Below the pieces are notes generated by a model. The model had not been told where the DNA came from. It was given only the letters and a program-made list of their open reading frames with translations, and did no database searches. 64,000 bases of DNA from Echinometra lucunter (taxonomy: Eukaryota; Echinodermata; Echinoidea; Camarodonta; Echinometridae), in the NCBI GenBank assembly GCA_029962745.1, contig CM057162.1:18251408-18315407 (forward strand). The letters run 5' to 3'. Position numbers and translations under genes: made by a program. The first letter of the stretch is position 1. Every line of letters starts with the position of its first letter. Positions 21,510-33,700 of this stretch are shown in pieces.

Positions 21510-22809
21510 TGAATATGAGAATGATAATATTCATATTTGTTTCATATTCGAGTTTTGTTGTGTTTTAAAGGGATATACAGTGCTGTAGATAAGGGCATGG
21601 ACACGGAGCGGAACCTCTCCACTCGTCTGAAGGAGAAACTGAAGAAGGAGGAAAGAAAAACAGAGGAGACAATGGAAGGGGGGGGGGGATGGAAGAGGGA
21701 GAGGGAAGGCAACATAAAATGAAGATGAATGACAGCCCTCAAAACAATCTATTAATCACCAGCCTTGTTCTCTCATCTTTTCATCCATTTAGTAGTCGTA
21801 GCGGTCGTAGTAGTCGTAAGGGACAGACGAGGGCAGCGTAAATGAAATGAAAGGAACCTTTACTCGATCCTCCTCCCACTTTGTGACCATTAGCTCCAAC
21901 ATGTTTATCTACACTGTAAGCAGAACTGGTATTCCTTCCCCTCACAAAGTGAAAGTAGATACACAGGCGGAGGATGTACACAGGGTTCTCACTAGAAAAA
22001 AAATCACCCATGCCCCCCCCCCCCCCCCCTGCGCAAAGCGCGGAAGTTTCGGAAGTTTTACGGAATAACGTGTAAAGCTGGGTGTCGCGGCAGTATATGC
22101 TATAGCAAAGGATGGAAAAATACTTCTTGGTAAGCAGGAGTTGTTTACTAATGGCGTTATAGTAAAAATACATTGCCAAAAAACAAAACAATCTGTGGAA
22201 TTTATCATTATTGTTAGGAATATATACTCCAATATGGTTTTACCCTTGTTGCCACGCATGGTGCAGCAATTTCACACATGGTTCTTCCTTGTCTGAAATC
22301 CTTTACGCATGGTATTGGAACCATGGGTGTTATGTACTGAAGAGAACCAGGGATGTACATGTATAATCAGGGGTGGAATGACTGATAAGGCGTGTCACGC
22401 GCGTGACGCGTTTAGGGTGCTCAAAAGGCCCCATATAAGGAAAAGGGGTTGGCCCTATGACTTTTGGTTTGTTAACACGCGATTGCAGTGTCCTTTTCCC
22501 AATGCTTAGTATAGACTTTGTGTAGCGTCATATTGCACGATATCCTCAAGGGGGGGGGGGGGGGATCTTTAGTAACACGATAAAAACTACTTTTGAAATA
22601 TCAACTCAAGTACAATTGCTAAAGCCTGTTGTACTGCCTATACAAATCATGTTTTGATTACGTAATAAGCCATTGTAAAGTCCGCACATTAATTTGTAAA
22701 GATGATAGACAGGGCTACTGAACTTGCCTTAAGACGATTTTTCGAAAGTAGTCTTTATCATGTTGTCCGAGGAGGTAAAACTCGTTTAGGGGTACGTTTT
22801 CGAGAAGAC
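21510..22809. other. Spacer with no recognised gene
   Basis: Contains further UGT-duplication remnants (about 21570-21720), poly-C/poly-G runs (22014-22030, about 22550-22565) and AT-rich DNA. Open frames here are short and unlike known proteins. Confidence 0.5.
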
Positions 22810-23301
22810 CAGTGGCGGCAAAAAGGGGGGGGGGGGCATGGGGGCATTTGCCCCCCACTCAGAAACTTTGCCCCCCACTCAGAAACTTTGCCCCCCCCCA
22901 GAAGTTTTGAGGACTGAAAAGAAAAATTGTACTGTAATTTGTAAATAAGTAGATGTTGTCATAAACGTCATATTCAAGCTGTGAAGTGCTCTAAAATACC
23001 ATTTTCCACTCTTCAAAACTTCGATTGAAAACAAAAAAGTGGCTATTTTTGGCTCGCTCACTTTGCTCGCTCATCATATTTTTAATTTTCTTTTCTAAAA
23101 TGCGATTGAAAAACGAAAAGGCAGTTATTTTTTGTTCGCTCGCCTCGCTCGCTCACAAAATTGATATTAAAATGTGTGTAAGAGGACGCCAAAAAAAAAA
23201 AAAAAATGACTGTCCGGCCCTGCCCCCCTCCCACCATTTTCTTTTGCCCTCCATTTGCCCCCCCCCCCCCCCCCACTTTAACAATCCTGGTGCCGCCACT
23301 G
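22810..23301. mobile_element. Non-autonomous hAT element with perfect 8-bp target duplication
   Basis: Ends CAGTGGCGGCA and TGCCGCCACTG are perfect inverted repeats, and the octamer GAGAAGAC flanks both sides (22802-22809, 23302-23309). Ends starting CAGTGGCG with 8-bp duplications are classic hAT. The body carries poly-G near the left, poly-C near the right, and two GCTCGCTCAC-like motifs (about 23050 and 23140). No transposase is present. Confidence 0.9.
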
Positions 23302-24288
23302 GAGAAGACGCTAAAAAGAAGAAGAGGATTGCCAACCGATGAAGGTTTATTCCAAGAATGAAATTAAGCAAACGCGTACAACTAGATCACCTCGTACATA
23401 CTGAATACAAATTTCTTGTGAATTAAAATACAGTTAGCATGGTCAGAGACCCATCCATTAGGGGGGGGGGGGGGTAGTCCCCCCTCCCAAATAGAAATCA
23501 AACGTGGTTTATTTCACATTCGATACCAGTAATTAACAAATGTTGTTGAAATGAAATAATTTTCAGATGTTTTTTCCCTCATTTTTTAAAAATTATACTG
23601 CCCTGCCCCGACCTCCCCTAAAAAAGGGGCTTTTGCTCATTACTCCACTGGTACAGCGGGTAGGTGATGATTATTACCATACCGCGAAATCATCACAATG
23701 CCCTTTGGGCTTCCTTTTTTATTATGGCTGTGCGCGTGTGAGTCTAGACTGTCGAGGTGAACAAACTTACACATGTCCTGAAGTAGGTACCAATGTATTA
23801 CTGAAGTATGGTGGTTTTCCTCGTTTGATATCAACCTATATATCTTTCTCGGAGATTAGAATAACTACGAAAGATGAAGTGAACAGGTGAGGTACGAAGA
23901 GAAAGGTGGAGAGAGAGTGGGGGGGGGGGGGGAGACAGACATAAATTTAAAGATTGGGAGGTCAAAAACCTACTAATTATCCCTGATTATGAAAGTGAAT
24001 TTCTTTGTAGTTTCATACATGTATTACGAGGCCCTTCCCACTTCTGTCAACCCCGCCCATTTCTTTCTCTTTCTCTCTCTTGCTCTCTGTCTCTCTTCTT
24101 TCCCCTCTGCCGCTCGCTCCCCTCTTTCTCTCCCTTGTGCTCCATGTCACTAGCTCGTCGATTCATTTCTTTTTAATTTTGAACAGTTTAATCATCCAAC
24201 GTGTTCGCAGATATAAAACAAGAACGAACTCTGTATTTGGAATCGGATCAATAGAATGAGCATATCACTGAGGGAATTAGATTGTGAT

Positions 24289-24334
<46 letters not shown>

Positions 24335-25983
24335 GAGAAGGGTGGGGAGAATTAATAGTGAGTGCGCGTTGATAACACACACACATGGGGGAATGAGGGG
24401 AAACGGAAAGAGGGAAAGAAGGTGAAAATGAGTTTAAAATTGGTTAAGAAAAATGTGAGGAAGGCCATATTTCACAAAGTAAAACTCGATAACGGGGCAA
24501 TAAGTGCTGGCAAATTACAAATCCATGGTTACAAGGCTATATTTATTTGTTATGTATATTATTGTTGTTTATTTACATCTGTATACCTGTACACAAAGTA
24601 ATACGAAACGGCTTTAAAACACCGAACTTTGAGTCCATAGCATTTACATAATTTACATAACGGTCATATCTCAAAAGGTATATTGAATTTGAATCAGTAT
24701 TTACAGATTTTTCTCGAGGAAATATTTGAAAAATTTAATTACATCTCTTGCATGAAATATGTACCAAAGGGATCTTCAAACGCATGTATCTCATAATTTC
24801 TCTGCATCGGTCCACTGGCCGCATTCTGAAAGAAGGCAGACAGCTTTACCGTAACAAATTGTTTATACTACAATGTTTTGAAAGTTATGCAATATGATAT
24901 TTTAAAATATAATATGCATTACTATTTATACTATATTACAAAATTTTACAGAACATGACCTACATACACATCGTATATATCAAATGTACAGTCTCATTTA
25001 ACAAGATTACACCTAAAACATGTTCAACTTTCAAATGAAAAAAATAAAAAATAAAGAATCTCGGTGGCCACGCCAACGCCATTCGCCATTAATATGAATT
25101 TTTAAAAACATTGACATTCACCATGACTTTTATTTAAATACAAGAAAGCCTACCTCCTTTATGTGGAAAGTGAAACATTCTTCCATAATATTCGTGTATA
25201 ATAATGGGATTTTCCAAGAAAGAAATGCCACTGATTGTCACTAGCCCCAAGAGCAGTACATGGCAGAGAATATATTTCAAAAATTTCTAAGCATTTGTGA
25301 GTGAAATCTAAAATAATTTCCTCAAAAGGTCCGTATAGTACCATTTAAAGTAATTCGAAAATTACTATATCATATTCCAGGAGAGGCAAGATAAGAAATT
25401 AACAATGCAAGTAAAATAAAAAAAAAATGCACCGGAAATCACAGTGCTTACATATTTATCATTAGGCGTTCCATTACATATTACGTTTGAAAACGTGATT
25501 TATCAGGAAATCTAGAAAGAAGAAGAGACTCGCAGAATGCAACTTTGGTGAATTAAAAAAATCATTCCAAATACAAAGAATGATTTCCAAGGTACACAAA
25601 ACAATCTACTTTAAAGGATCTACTTCGCTTATTTAACCCTTGTATTACGATGAATTTTGTCGGACAGCCCCTCCCCCCTAAAAAAATTCTTTAGAGACCT
25701 CTGGGTAACGTGGAGTGTCGAATGTCTGCGAATGTCTGTTCGCAAGCAATTGCCACGCGAAACTAAATGAGTACGCTGGTGCCCTTTGGTAAGGTCTTAC
25801 TCTTCGCCACCAAGTCCCTCGGAGAGGACTTAAACCAATCAGTTCCCCGGCTTCTTACCTACAAGCATACGCATGCCACATGCTCTCTGAGCAATCGGGT
25901 AAAATAGCCGACCATTTAACAATAGCTGATCCGGCATAACTGCTCTCATGTCGGTCACCTTTTAATCGAACATTTTTGTTGTT
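23302..25983. other. Intergenic DNA with simple repeats, no gene seen
   Basis: Holds poly-G runs (about 23461-23474, 23920-23931), a CT-rich tract (24060-24140), and a (GA)n microsatellite at about 24293-24330. The remainder is AT-rich with no convincing exon on either strand. Confidence 0.5.
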
Positions 25984-26172
25984 GTTTTCACTGGTTCTAG
26001 GACAACTCTCCCGATACGATTCCCACCTAACAACTCCCCCTGGAGCACAGCTCCCCTGGAGGACAGCTCCCCCGAGGGCAACTCTTCCCGGAGGATACTT
26101 TTCCCGGATGACAACTCCCCATGGACAGCTCCCCCAGTCCCCGGGGGAGTTGTCCTGATACGGTTTTCACTG
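25984..26172. mobile_element. Compact element: inverted GGACAACTC ends plus GGACAGCTCCCC minisatellite
   Basis: The decamer GTTTTCACTG occurs at 25984-25993 and 26163-26172 in direct orientation. Between them, AGGACAACTC on the left is inverted as GAGTTGTCCT on the right. The interior is five or six imperfect 17-19 bp units of the type GGACAGCTCCCCxxGAGG. This could be a small insertion with a target duplication or an expanded minisatellite. Confidence 0.55.
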
Positions 26173-27257
26173 TATAATGTAGGCCAGTAAATATGTATTG
26201 TGATTATGTCAGGCAGCTTCAAATTTGCCAAGCATTAGGACCCGCCTAATGGGATAACGTAACAGCTAAAAGTAAAACAAAAATAAAAATAGAATATAAA
26301 AAAAAAAACTGTTCCGAAAAGCTGGATGGACCTTATGCGCATTTACCGATGCATAGTCAAATAATTGCATACTGTTTTAATGCATAAAACAGAATTTTGC
26401 ATCACCTAATCGTTCTTCAAACTGATATAGAAAAAAAAACAACAACACCCTAATATACTCGACGAAAAGTACTGACAATATTAAACCAATGGAATGTTGC
26501 AAGTATACAATGGAAATTCTGGTGAGGTTAGTTGTCGCAAGATACTTAACTAAGTAATCATATCTTTGCTTTATTACTATACTTTTCTCAACAGTTTGAT
26601 CTTCCCCAAAATCATACCATTTACAGGGCAATCATTTTATGTTATTAATATTTCAAAACACTAATGTTAATGTACTATATTTCTTTTCACAGCGTCGCCT
26701 CTTTGGACATATTTTTAAAGCATTTTTCCAGAGAAAATGTCTTGAGTAGTTGTGCACGTTTTCACTACAAATGCTAGCATTGTTCTACCAAATTTTTGCA
26801 TACAGTTCTTAGATGATTTTTTTTTTTTTTACAGATTTCACAATTCGTTTGTGCCAGAGTGACACAATAATATATTCGTGTGAACCAATTATATAAGCAT
26901 GTATTTCCAAAATGTTCCTGATAGTATTGAACGGCAAATTATAGGCTGATAGGTTCAACTTATTCATAGGCAAAAAGAGGACTGCAAATTTACTCCAGCC
27001 ATCGTTTAGAATCAATTCTCAGTGTCTCTGTCAGGTCACGCGTTTCTATCAACCTTGTAGGTGTTTCAGCCATGCAGCGCTACACATAATATGAAAAAAC
27101 CTCCTCACAAATGCTTGCCAGTTTTGTGCATGCATAAAACAAATGCCCTCATCAAGATAACATCACACTGAAACGTCATCTCGCACAACCGTATTTACTG
27201 ATTAATACCAAAAAGCCAGTAACTATTCATCATTCATTTTAAAGCTACACTACCACT
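26173..27257. other. 3' flank of the Ig receptor gene
   Basis: AT-rich DNA downstream of the stop codon of the minus-strand receptor, probably including its 3' UTR. A minus-strand AATAAA lies at 26570-26575, roughly 680 bases after the stop. No other feature is recognised. Confidence 0.4.
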
Positions 27258-27740
27258 TTAGTAAACAGCAAGTGCAGGCGTTGTCTCATCTATCGATGCC
27301 ACTCGGCTACTCTTCGGCACTGAATAGTACCCATCGTCGCTATCACTCGGTGATTTCTGGTCGTCCCTGATATCCACGAGCAGAGCCGTTTCAACATCGG
27401 CATTTTCCGGCGTACGATTCTTATTGTCATTTCCCATAGGTACCTTGTCGGCGGGCCTACTCGGTTTACGTTCGGACTTCTGAAGAACAGCTGGAGAATT
27501 CATTGGTAGGTAACTTAGCGTTGTCGTGTAGGTGCCTTCGATGTGGTTTTTGTGGTTTTGTTTCACTTTATCACCGCTTGGTGGCGGTATAGCGATATCG
27601 TCTTTTTCGTCACCATATTGCAGTACGGAGTCTATGGCGCCGATGGAGGGTGGTTTGCAGTGCTTGTTAGCGACTCGAGTTGTTTGTGCATAAGGCTGCA
27701 TGTAGGGGTTCATTGATCCCAGTTCTAAACCGTCGTAGTC
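27258..27740 (-). CDS. Ig receptor, cytoplasmic tail exon with stop
   Basis: Acceptor TTTTCAG|GACTAC in phase 0; 160 codons plus TAA. Begins DYDGLELGSMNPYMQPYAQ, is rich in Pro/Ser/Lys, and contains SDSDDGYYSVPKSS, a possible phosphotyrosine/SH2 site, before the end TPALAVY. Present only once. The C-terminus is hydrophobic but not a clear PDZ ligand. Confidence 0.75.
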   Translation of the reverse strand, partial: DYDGLELGSMNPYMQPYAQTTRVANKHCKPPSIGAIDSVLQYGDEKDDIAIPPPSGDKVKQNHKNHIEGTYTTTLSYLPMNSPAVLQKSERKPSRPADKVPMGNDNKNRTPENADVETALLVDIRDDQKSPSDSDDGYYSVPKSSRVASIDETTPALAVY

Positions 27741-30700
27741 CTGAAAATATAATTACAACGCAAAATTAAACTACTTAAAAAAGAAATTAAAATTTGGTTC
27801 CATTTCCAATAAACTTTTTAAGCGAATATATTAATCTTTATGATGCTGCAGTATAAAGGAAAAATGCAGCAAATGTATTCTTCCTGCTGAGGTTTCTGCA
27901 AGGTAGTTTCAAGCGATATTTGTTTTTATTTGAAGCAAAAATTCGAATGCAAAAAATATACAGGCCTATGTAACCCCCCTGTAGAAATTTGACCAGTGAA
28001 GAGGCTGACAGTAGGCCTACAGGCTACTTCCTTCAAGTGATCTCCATCTACACCCCCCCCCTCCCCCCGCCCTTCCCTCTCCCTCTCTTACTTTCTCCCC
28101 TGCACCCTTCCCTTCTGTGGGGACCTTCAGTCCAACGATATAAATTCATGGTTAGAGTGTTTGATTTTTTAGACAAAAAATATTTCAAGTTTGTATTTTT
28201 TAGAATAGTTTTATTGAACATGTGCTTGCACTGAATTTACTATGTGTTCGGCTTATATCCATTTGGTCATTGATATCTCTGTGTGCATTTTTCTAATTTA
28301 GAGATTCGAGGATATTTTTCATTATACATAACACTAAGAAAGAAGAAGTCATCTATTCCAATGATTATTGTGATTTAAACTTGAAATATATACCATGTCT
28401 AACCAGAGTATGGTATTGCAGATTTATGAAGTGAAATTCCAAATACCAAGCCGCGCATGCCAATGCATATAATTAGCACTATTCATACAATCGTATTCTT
28501 TCAAGTGGTTTTCTCGAATGCACAGTTAATGATGGCATTCAATATTCAGTGTAAAACAGTTTTGAATTGCATGTATATGATTTTTCTCACTTTGCCAAAT
28601 GTGTGAATAAACGGTCTAGCAATGGTCGAAAAGCAGAGCGTACTAATGAAAGCGATGTCATTAAAAATGGTCTCCTAAAACAGCGTTTATGAGCTTTTTT
28701 TTTAGTAAGGATGCTAGAAGTATTTCAAAGTACCTGCGACTCCATCGCTTCTTGGCAGGACGGTGAGGGCGGGCCACAAGTATTTCCTCTCGGTAATGTA
28801 GGGAGCTTCCGAGAGCTCATTTGCTTATGCAGCATCGGGCCTGTGATGGAAGGGTAGCGGTATCCGCAAGTTAATGGTGTGATATGAAAGCAGATTAGCA
28901 TGAAATTAAAGCAAAATATGGCACGAAAATCATCAATTTCTTAATTAGATCAAAGACTTGTAGTCGTATTATTTGTAACATAAATCAGAGTGGAAATCTT
29001 CTAAAATGAGACAACATTCCTTCAGTGACTCGGCTTAATAGATATCAAAATTATATTAATTAGGTTATCTCCTTTCTACGTTAGTCTTTTTTTTTTCTTT
29101 TTTTTTTAATAATGTCCGCTACCGTACAGAAAATAGTCATGAAACTAGCTTTAAATAAGCAAACTAAAAGGTGAAATCATGCATATTTAACACGTCGGCC
29201 AACTTTGTAATTTTAAGAAATAAAAATGCAAGTAAGGTTCATTCATATCGAGGAGTGTAAAAGTGAAAGTTAAAACAAGCATGATCAAATCAAAATAACT
29301 GACAATGTAATCATGTTTTAGCAAAGCAAATAACTTTAAAGAAGAACAAAAAACAAAAACGAAAACAAAAGTGTTGCGTCACTAGTTTTACGTATCAGCG
29401 TTACTCTTATAGGCCTTGGTCAGACTTGAACGATTGCGATAACCATACCTACATCTATATATCGTTGTCAAATCGGTCAAGCGCCGTTAGTGTGAAAAGG
29501 AATGTATATAGGAAGTAGTTATGGCGATTCAACCCTGGCTGACTGTTTTCTAATTTTGGTGATCTTTTATGTAAAAGAGGTGTGAGAGGTACACTATACC
29601 TCTCTTCTTGTTCCATTTCCAAGCAGCGAAAAAGATGAGGATGACGACTAGGCAGACGACAGCGCCCGCTACGATAGCGACCAGACTGGTGATGTCCAGG
29701 TCCTTGGGTTCGGGCGATTTAGATTCCCCAGCTGTCGAGAAATAGTTAATAAGAATCATAATCATACAGGATGAAATTTCTTTTTAAAGAGGTATGAAAT
29801 CATCTTCACTGCGATACGGATTCATGATTCATAATCAGACGATATCGACAACAGTTACAACCATTTTTTAAAACTATTCAAATTGCTATTCTTTCCACAT
29901 GAATTTTTTGGATTTAAAAGCTGTCGGAAAGTCATCGGAAGCCAAAATTTGTAGGCGAAGACGAAGAGCTGACCGCGCACGTTACCGCTAGATCAGCTTC
30001 AAGCTGTTAGGACTATTCCATCTGCTTTTCTCCTCCTCCTCCTCCTCCTCCTCCTCCTCCTCCTCCTTCTTCTTATTTTTCTTCTTCTTCTTCTTCTTGT
30101 TATTGTTCTTCTTCTTCTTCTTCTTCTTCTTCTTCTTCTTCTTCTTCTTCTTCTTCTTCTTCTTCTTCTTCTTCTCTTCTTTTTCTTTCTTGTGACCGCA
30201 ATGACGATCCGGCTATCTGTGTATACCTAGTAAGTATATAGTGCAATAGTATGTGCAAATTTTATTTCGTCCAGGATTGAAAAGGTAAATAATTAATATA
30301 AATTTTATTATCAACACACATAGCAAAACTTACGCAAGGGTGGGAACATCACCCGATCCGCTTGGCTGCACACACCCCGCCCACAGCTCATCACCCATAT
30401 CTGTGACTGAGAAACTTCGGTTTCGACTTGGAACCGGCTGTTGAGCTTCAGACACACCTCCTCACGACGACTAACGATCACCTTGACCTCGAGGTCGAAG
30501 CAGAGGTCGTCGGGAAGCGGTCGGGTGTCGTTCGATTGGGATTTGACGTAAATGACGCCGGTTGCGATATCGTATGTGGCGACCACACCTGTGGTGTAAA
30601 ATACAAGCGGTGTGAGCCAAGCATTAATAGCCAACTATGATGTTCAGTAGGCCTATTCACCTCTAATCTACTTTCTACAAATCCAGTACTATAATACACA

Positions 30701-33700
30701 GATTAAACACGCTGTAACATATTTTCCTGTGATAACTTACATACTGGGAGAGAGAGCGGAGGGGGTGTACAATAGATTATCTCGTCGAAAGTCGTCAGAG
30801 TGAATTTTTTATCACATAAGCCTTTCTGGCATTACATGTATAAAAAAGCTATAGGTCCATAGAAGATGCACATGAAAATCCACACTCCTAGATTATACAG
30901 CTAATAATATCAGTAAGACTTTGAGTGTTTCTATGTGTTATAGTTTTTGTCGTAGATTGCTAACAAGAGAGCTGGTAGGATTCTTAATTAATAAATGTAC
31001 AAACATATATATAGAGTACATTGCGTCTCAATTTGTGTACAAATAACTATATAGGGATACTGCATCTCAAAATAGTATTGCTGAAATAATAGTTTTGCTA
31101 CCTTCTAAAACAAATATGAACGGCCTTTTTGATTGTGTCTGATATCCCTTTATTGTCATCAGTGTCCACGAACATGCAGAAAATAATAACAAAAAAGAGG
31201 TATTTTGCAAAGCTGAAACATGGCAAAACAGACGCCCGGCGTCATAAAAGAAAACCCATACGCTTCCTGTCCGGAACCGGTCGTTTTGGGGGTTTGGGTG
31301 AGCTATTTCATAATGTAAAACCGGTTATTTAGGAGGAAAAGGGAGAGAGAAAGAAAGAAAACCTTTCTATCTGGTGGTAAAGGAAATTCAAACTTACCCA
31401 ATCTATCCGGTGACAAAGCTGAAATAACAAGGAGAAAAACACATGAAATTATAAGCTCATGAATCGGATAAAATTTAGGAGACATTCATAAGAAGATTTA
31501 ATATATTAATCACCATCATCATAATCCGTTCTCTATACCTGTCCAAAATCTAAAGATTTATTTACATAATGTTACATTTATCGGTTTAGGCTTCGAATAC
31601 ACTGACTGGTTAATTTTTATCAATTAATGAGCGCAACTAAAAATCAATTGCATAAGACAAGAAACAATGTTTGTTGCCAGTCATCGGGCAACTTACGGGC
31701 AGTAGAATTCCTTGCAGGACGAGATGCCTCACTCTCCCCAAAAACGTTGACGCCGGTGACACTGACGTCATACCACGAGTACGACTGCAGCCCAGCAATC
31801 TCAAACCGCGTCTCGGTTATACCGCGGTGGACAGTACACTTCTCATTGGTTCCCACCAAGCATGACGTAACGGTGAATGTTTGGTCAGCGCCCCCATCGT
31901 GCCCTGGCTGCCAAGTGACAGTTAGTGAAGTATCGGTGGTAACCTTTTGGTCGAAATGTACAGCGGCTGGAGGCAACGGTTTGGCTGTAAATATTGGAGA
32001 AGGAAGCCCAGACGATAAATTTGTATAAATTAGACATAAAGTTGATGGAAAAAAAATCACTGAAAACCAGAATATCACATCTCAAACCTAAGAAGCCCAC
32101 GTTCTTACTAATCTGTCAAAAGCGACCAAAACTAGACTCAAGTCATGAAACAGAAGGAAAACCTAAGACCCAGTCTACTTTACTAGTTCACCTGACTTGA
32201 CCGTGCTTTAAAGTCAGTGTTAACTTTCATTTCAATAAATAATAAATATGGACTCTAAAGCTGGGGTTATTCTAGTCTCACAGTCCGGCAGGGGCAGAAT
32301 GTTTGAAGGATTCTTGCTTCGTGTTTTCCATGGTTTCGTACCTTTTCTTTTGAGTGATGATGTGGCCTCGATATGAAAGCGACAATCAAATTTTCATGTG
32401 TTCATATTACCTACAAAATGAAATAAAACAACAACAACAACAAAAACTTACATTTCCCAGTTAAGGTCACAAAAAGCTCTTCACTTCCGTAATCATTTTC
32501 TGCTCTGCACCGATATCTCCCGTAGTTGATGGCGGGATCGATATCGCTGATATCCAGCTTGCTGGTAACGTGAATTGAATAATCCGTCTGCTTGATCTCC
32601 GTTTCTAGGTCAGGAGATGGATCGGTTATCGTGCGGTTATCCGGTGTAAACCACGTGATGATTGGTTTGGGGTTCGCTTCCGCATTGCATGTCAGTCGTG
32701 CCGCTTCTCCTTCGTTGCCATGGGCACGGTATCCCTGCTCATTGGTCACGTTCGGAGCATCTTTATGGCAAAGAAAAGACGTGGAAGAATGGGGTTTTAA
32801 AACAAAATGAACTCGTTAAAGAGAGATTTGCAAGTTCGTACCAGGTCGTCGGCACTGGATTGTGGAAAATATCCAATTTTAAATAGGCACGGCATGGATT
32901 CGTTAAAGAATATTGGCTATTATCATTAACCAAACCTGTGATGTTGGCTTATGCACACAGCGTCAAAAGGTGCGAAATTGGAAGTCGATGTATAGGAATG
33001 TATATTGATTCTTGTGGTGCATACAATACAGGCGAACCTCGTTATGACAAACTCCTATAGACCAATGAAATTACCTCTTTATATCGAAACCTTATATCAA
33101 GGCTAAATACAAAATACAAAGAAGTGGACGGCAAAATTAGATAGACAGATAGATAGATAAATGGATTTTATTATCTCATCATGTATGGCAGTTGACAACA
33201 GAAATGGACATGACTTACAATTATAACGTGAGTGTGTTACAACGGTGTTCTTTATAACGAGGTTCCAATATATTATTGTTCCAGGCTCTGTGCCATAATA
33301 GTTAACAATCACTTATATTTGATTCTCCTTTTATTATGGTTATTTTTTTCAACCTATTCTGCAGACAAATAAAAAATTGCTAAGCCAAGAATGGCAGCAA
33401 GGCGATGGCTTACATGGCTTGGTCACGTCTTAAGAATGCCAGATAATCATATTGCCAAGACACATGGAAACCAAAAGAGGGAAAAGGAAGAGGGGGAGAC
33501 CTCGCAGAACTGGGCACTACCTGGAATGAAGCAATCCTCATCGCTCAGGATCGTCATTGGTGGCGGGCTCTTGCGGATCGATGTCCATAATATGTGGACG
33601 GAACGAACTAAGGTCTAAGGTAAGGTAATTCTGCAGAGTGTCTTAAAATTATACTGATCCAACCTCAAAGTGATTGAGTTTTTAAAACTGACTTCTTTTA

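Noticed and set aside
23082..23371. Gly-rich minus-strand frames
   Set aside because: They are read through the poly-C and repeat parts of the hAT element at 22810-23301.
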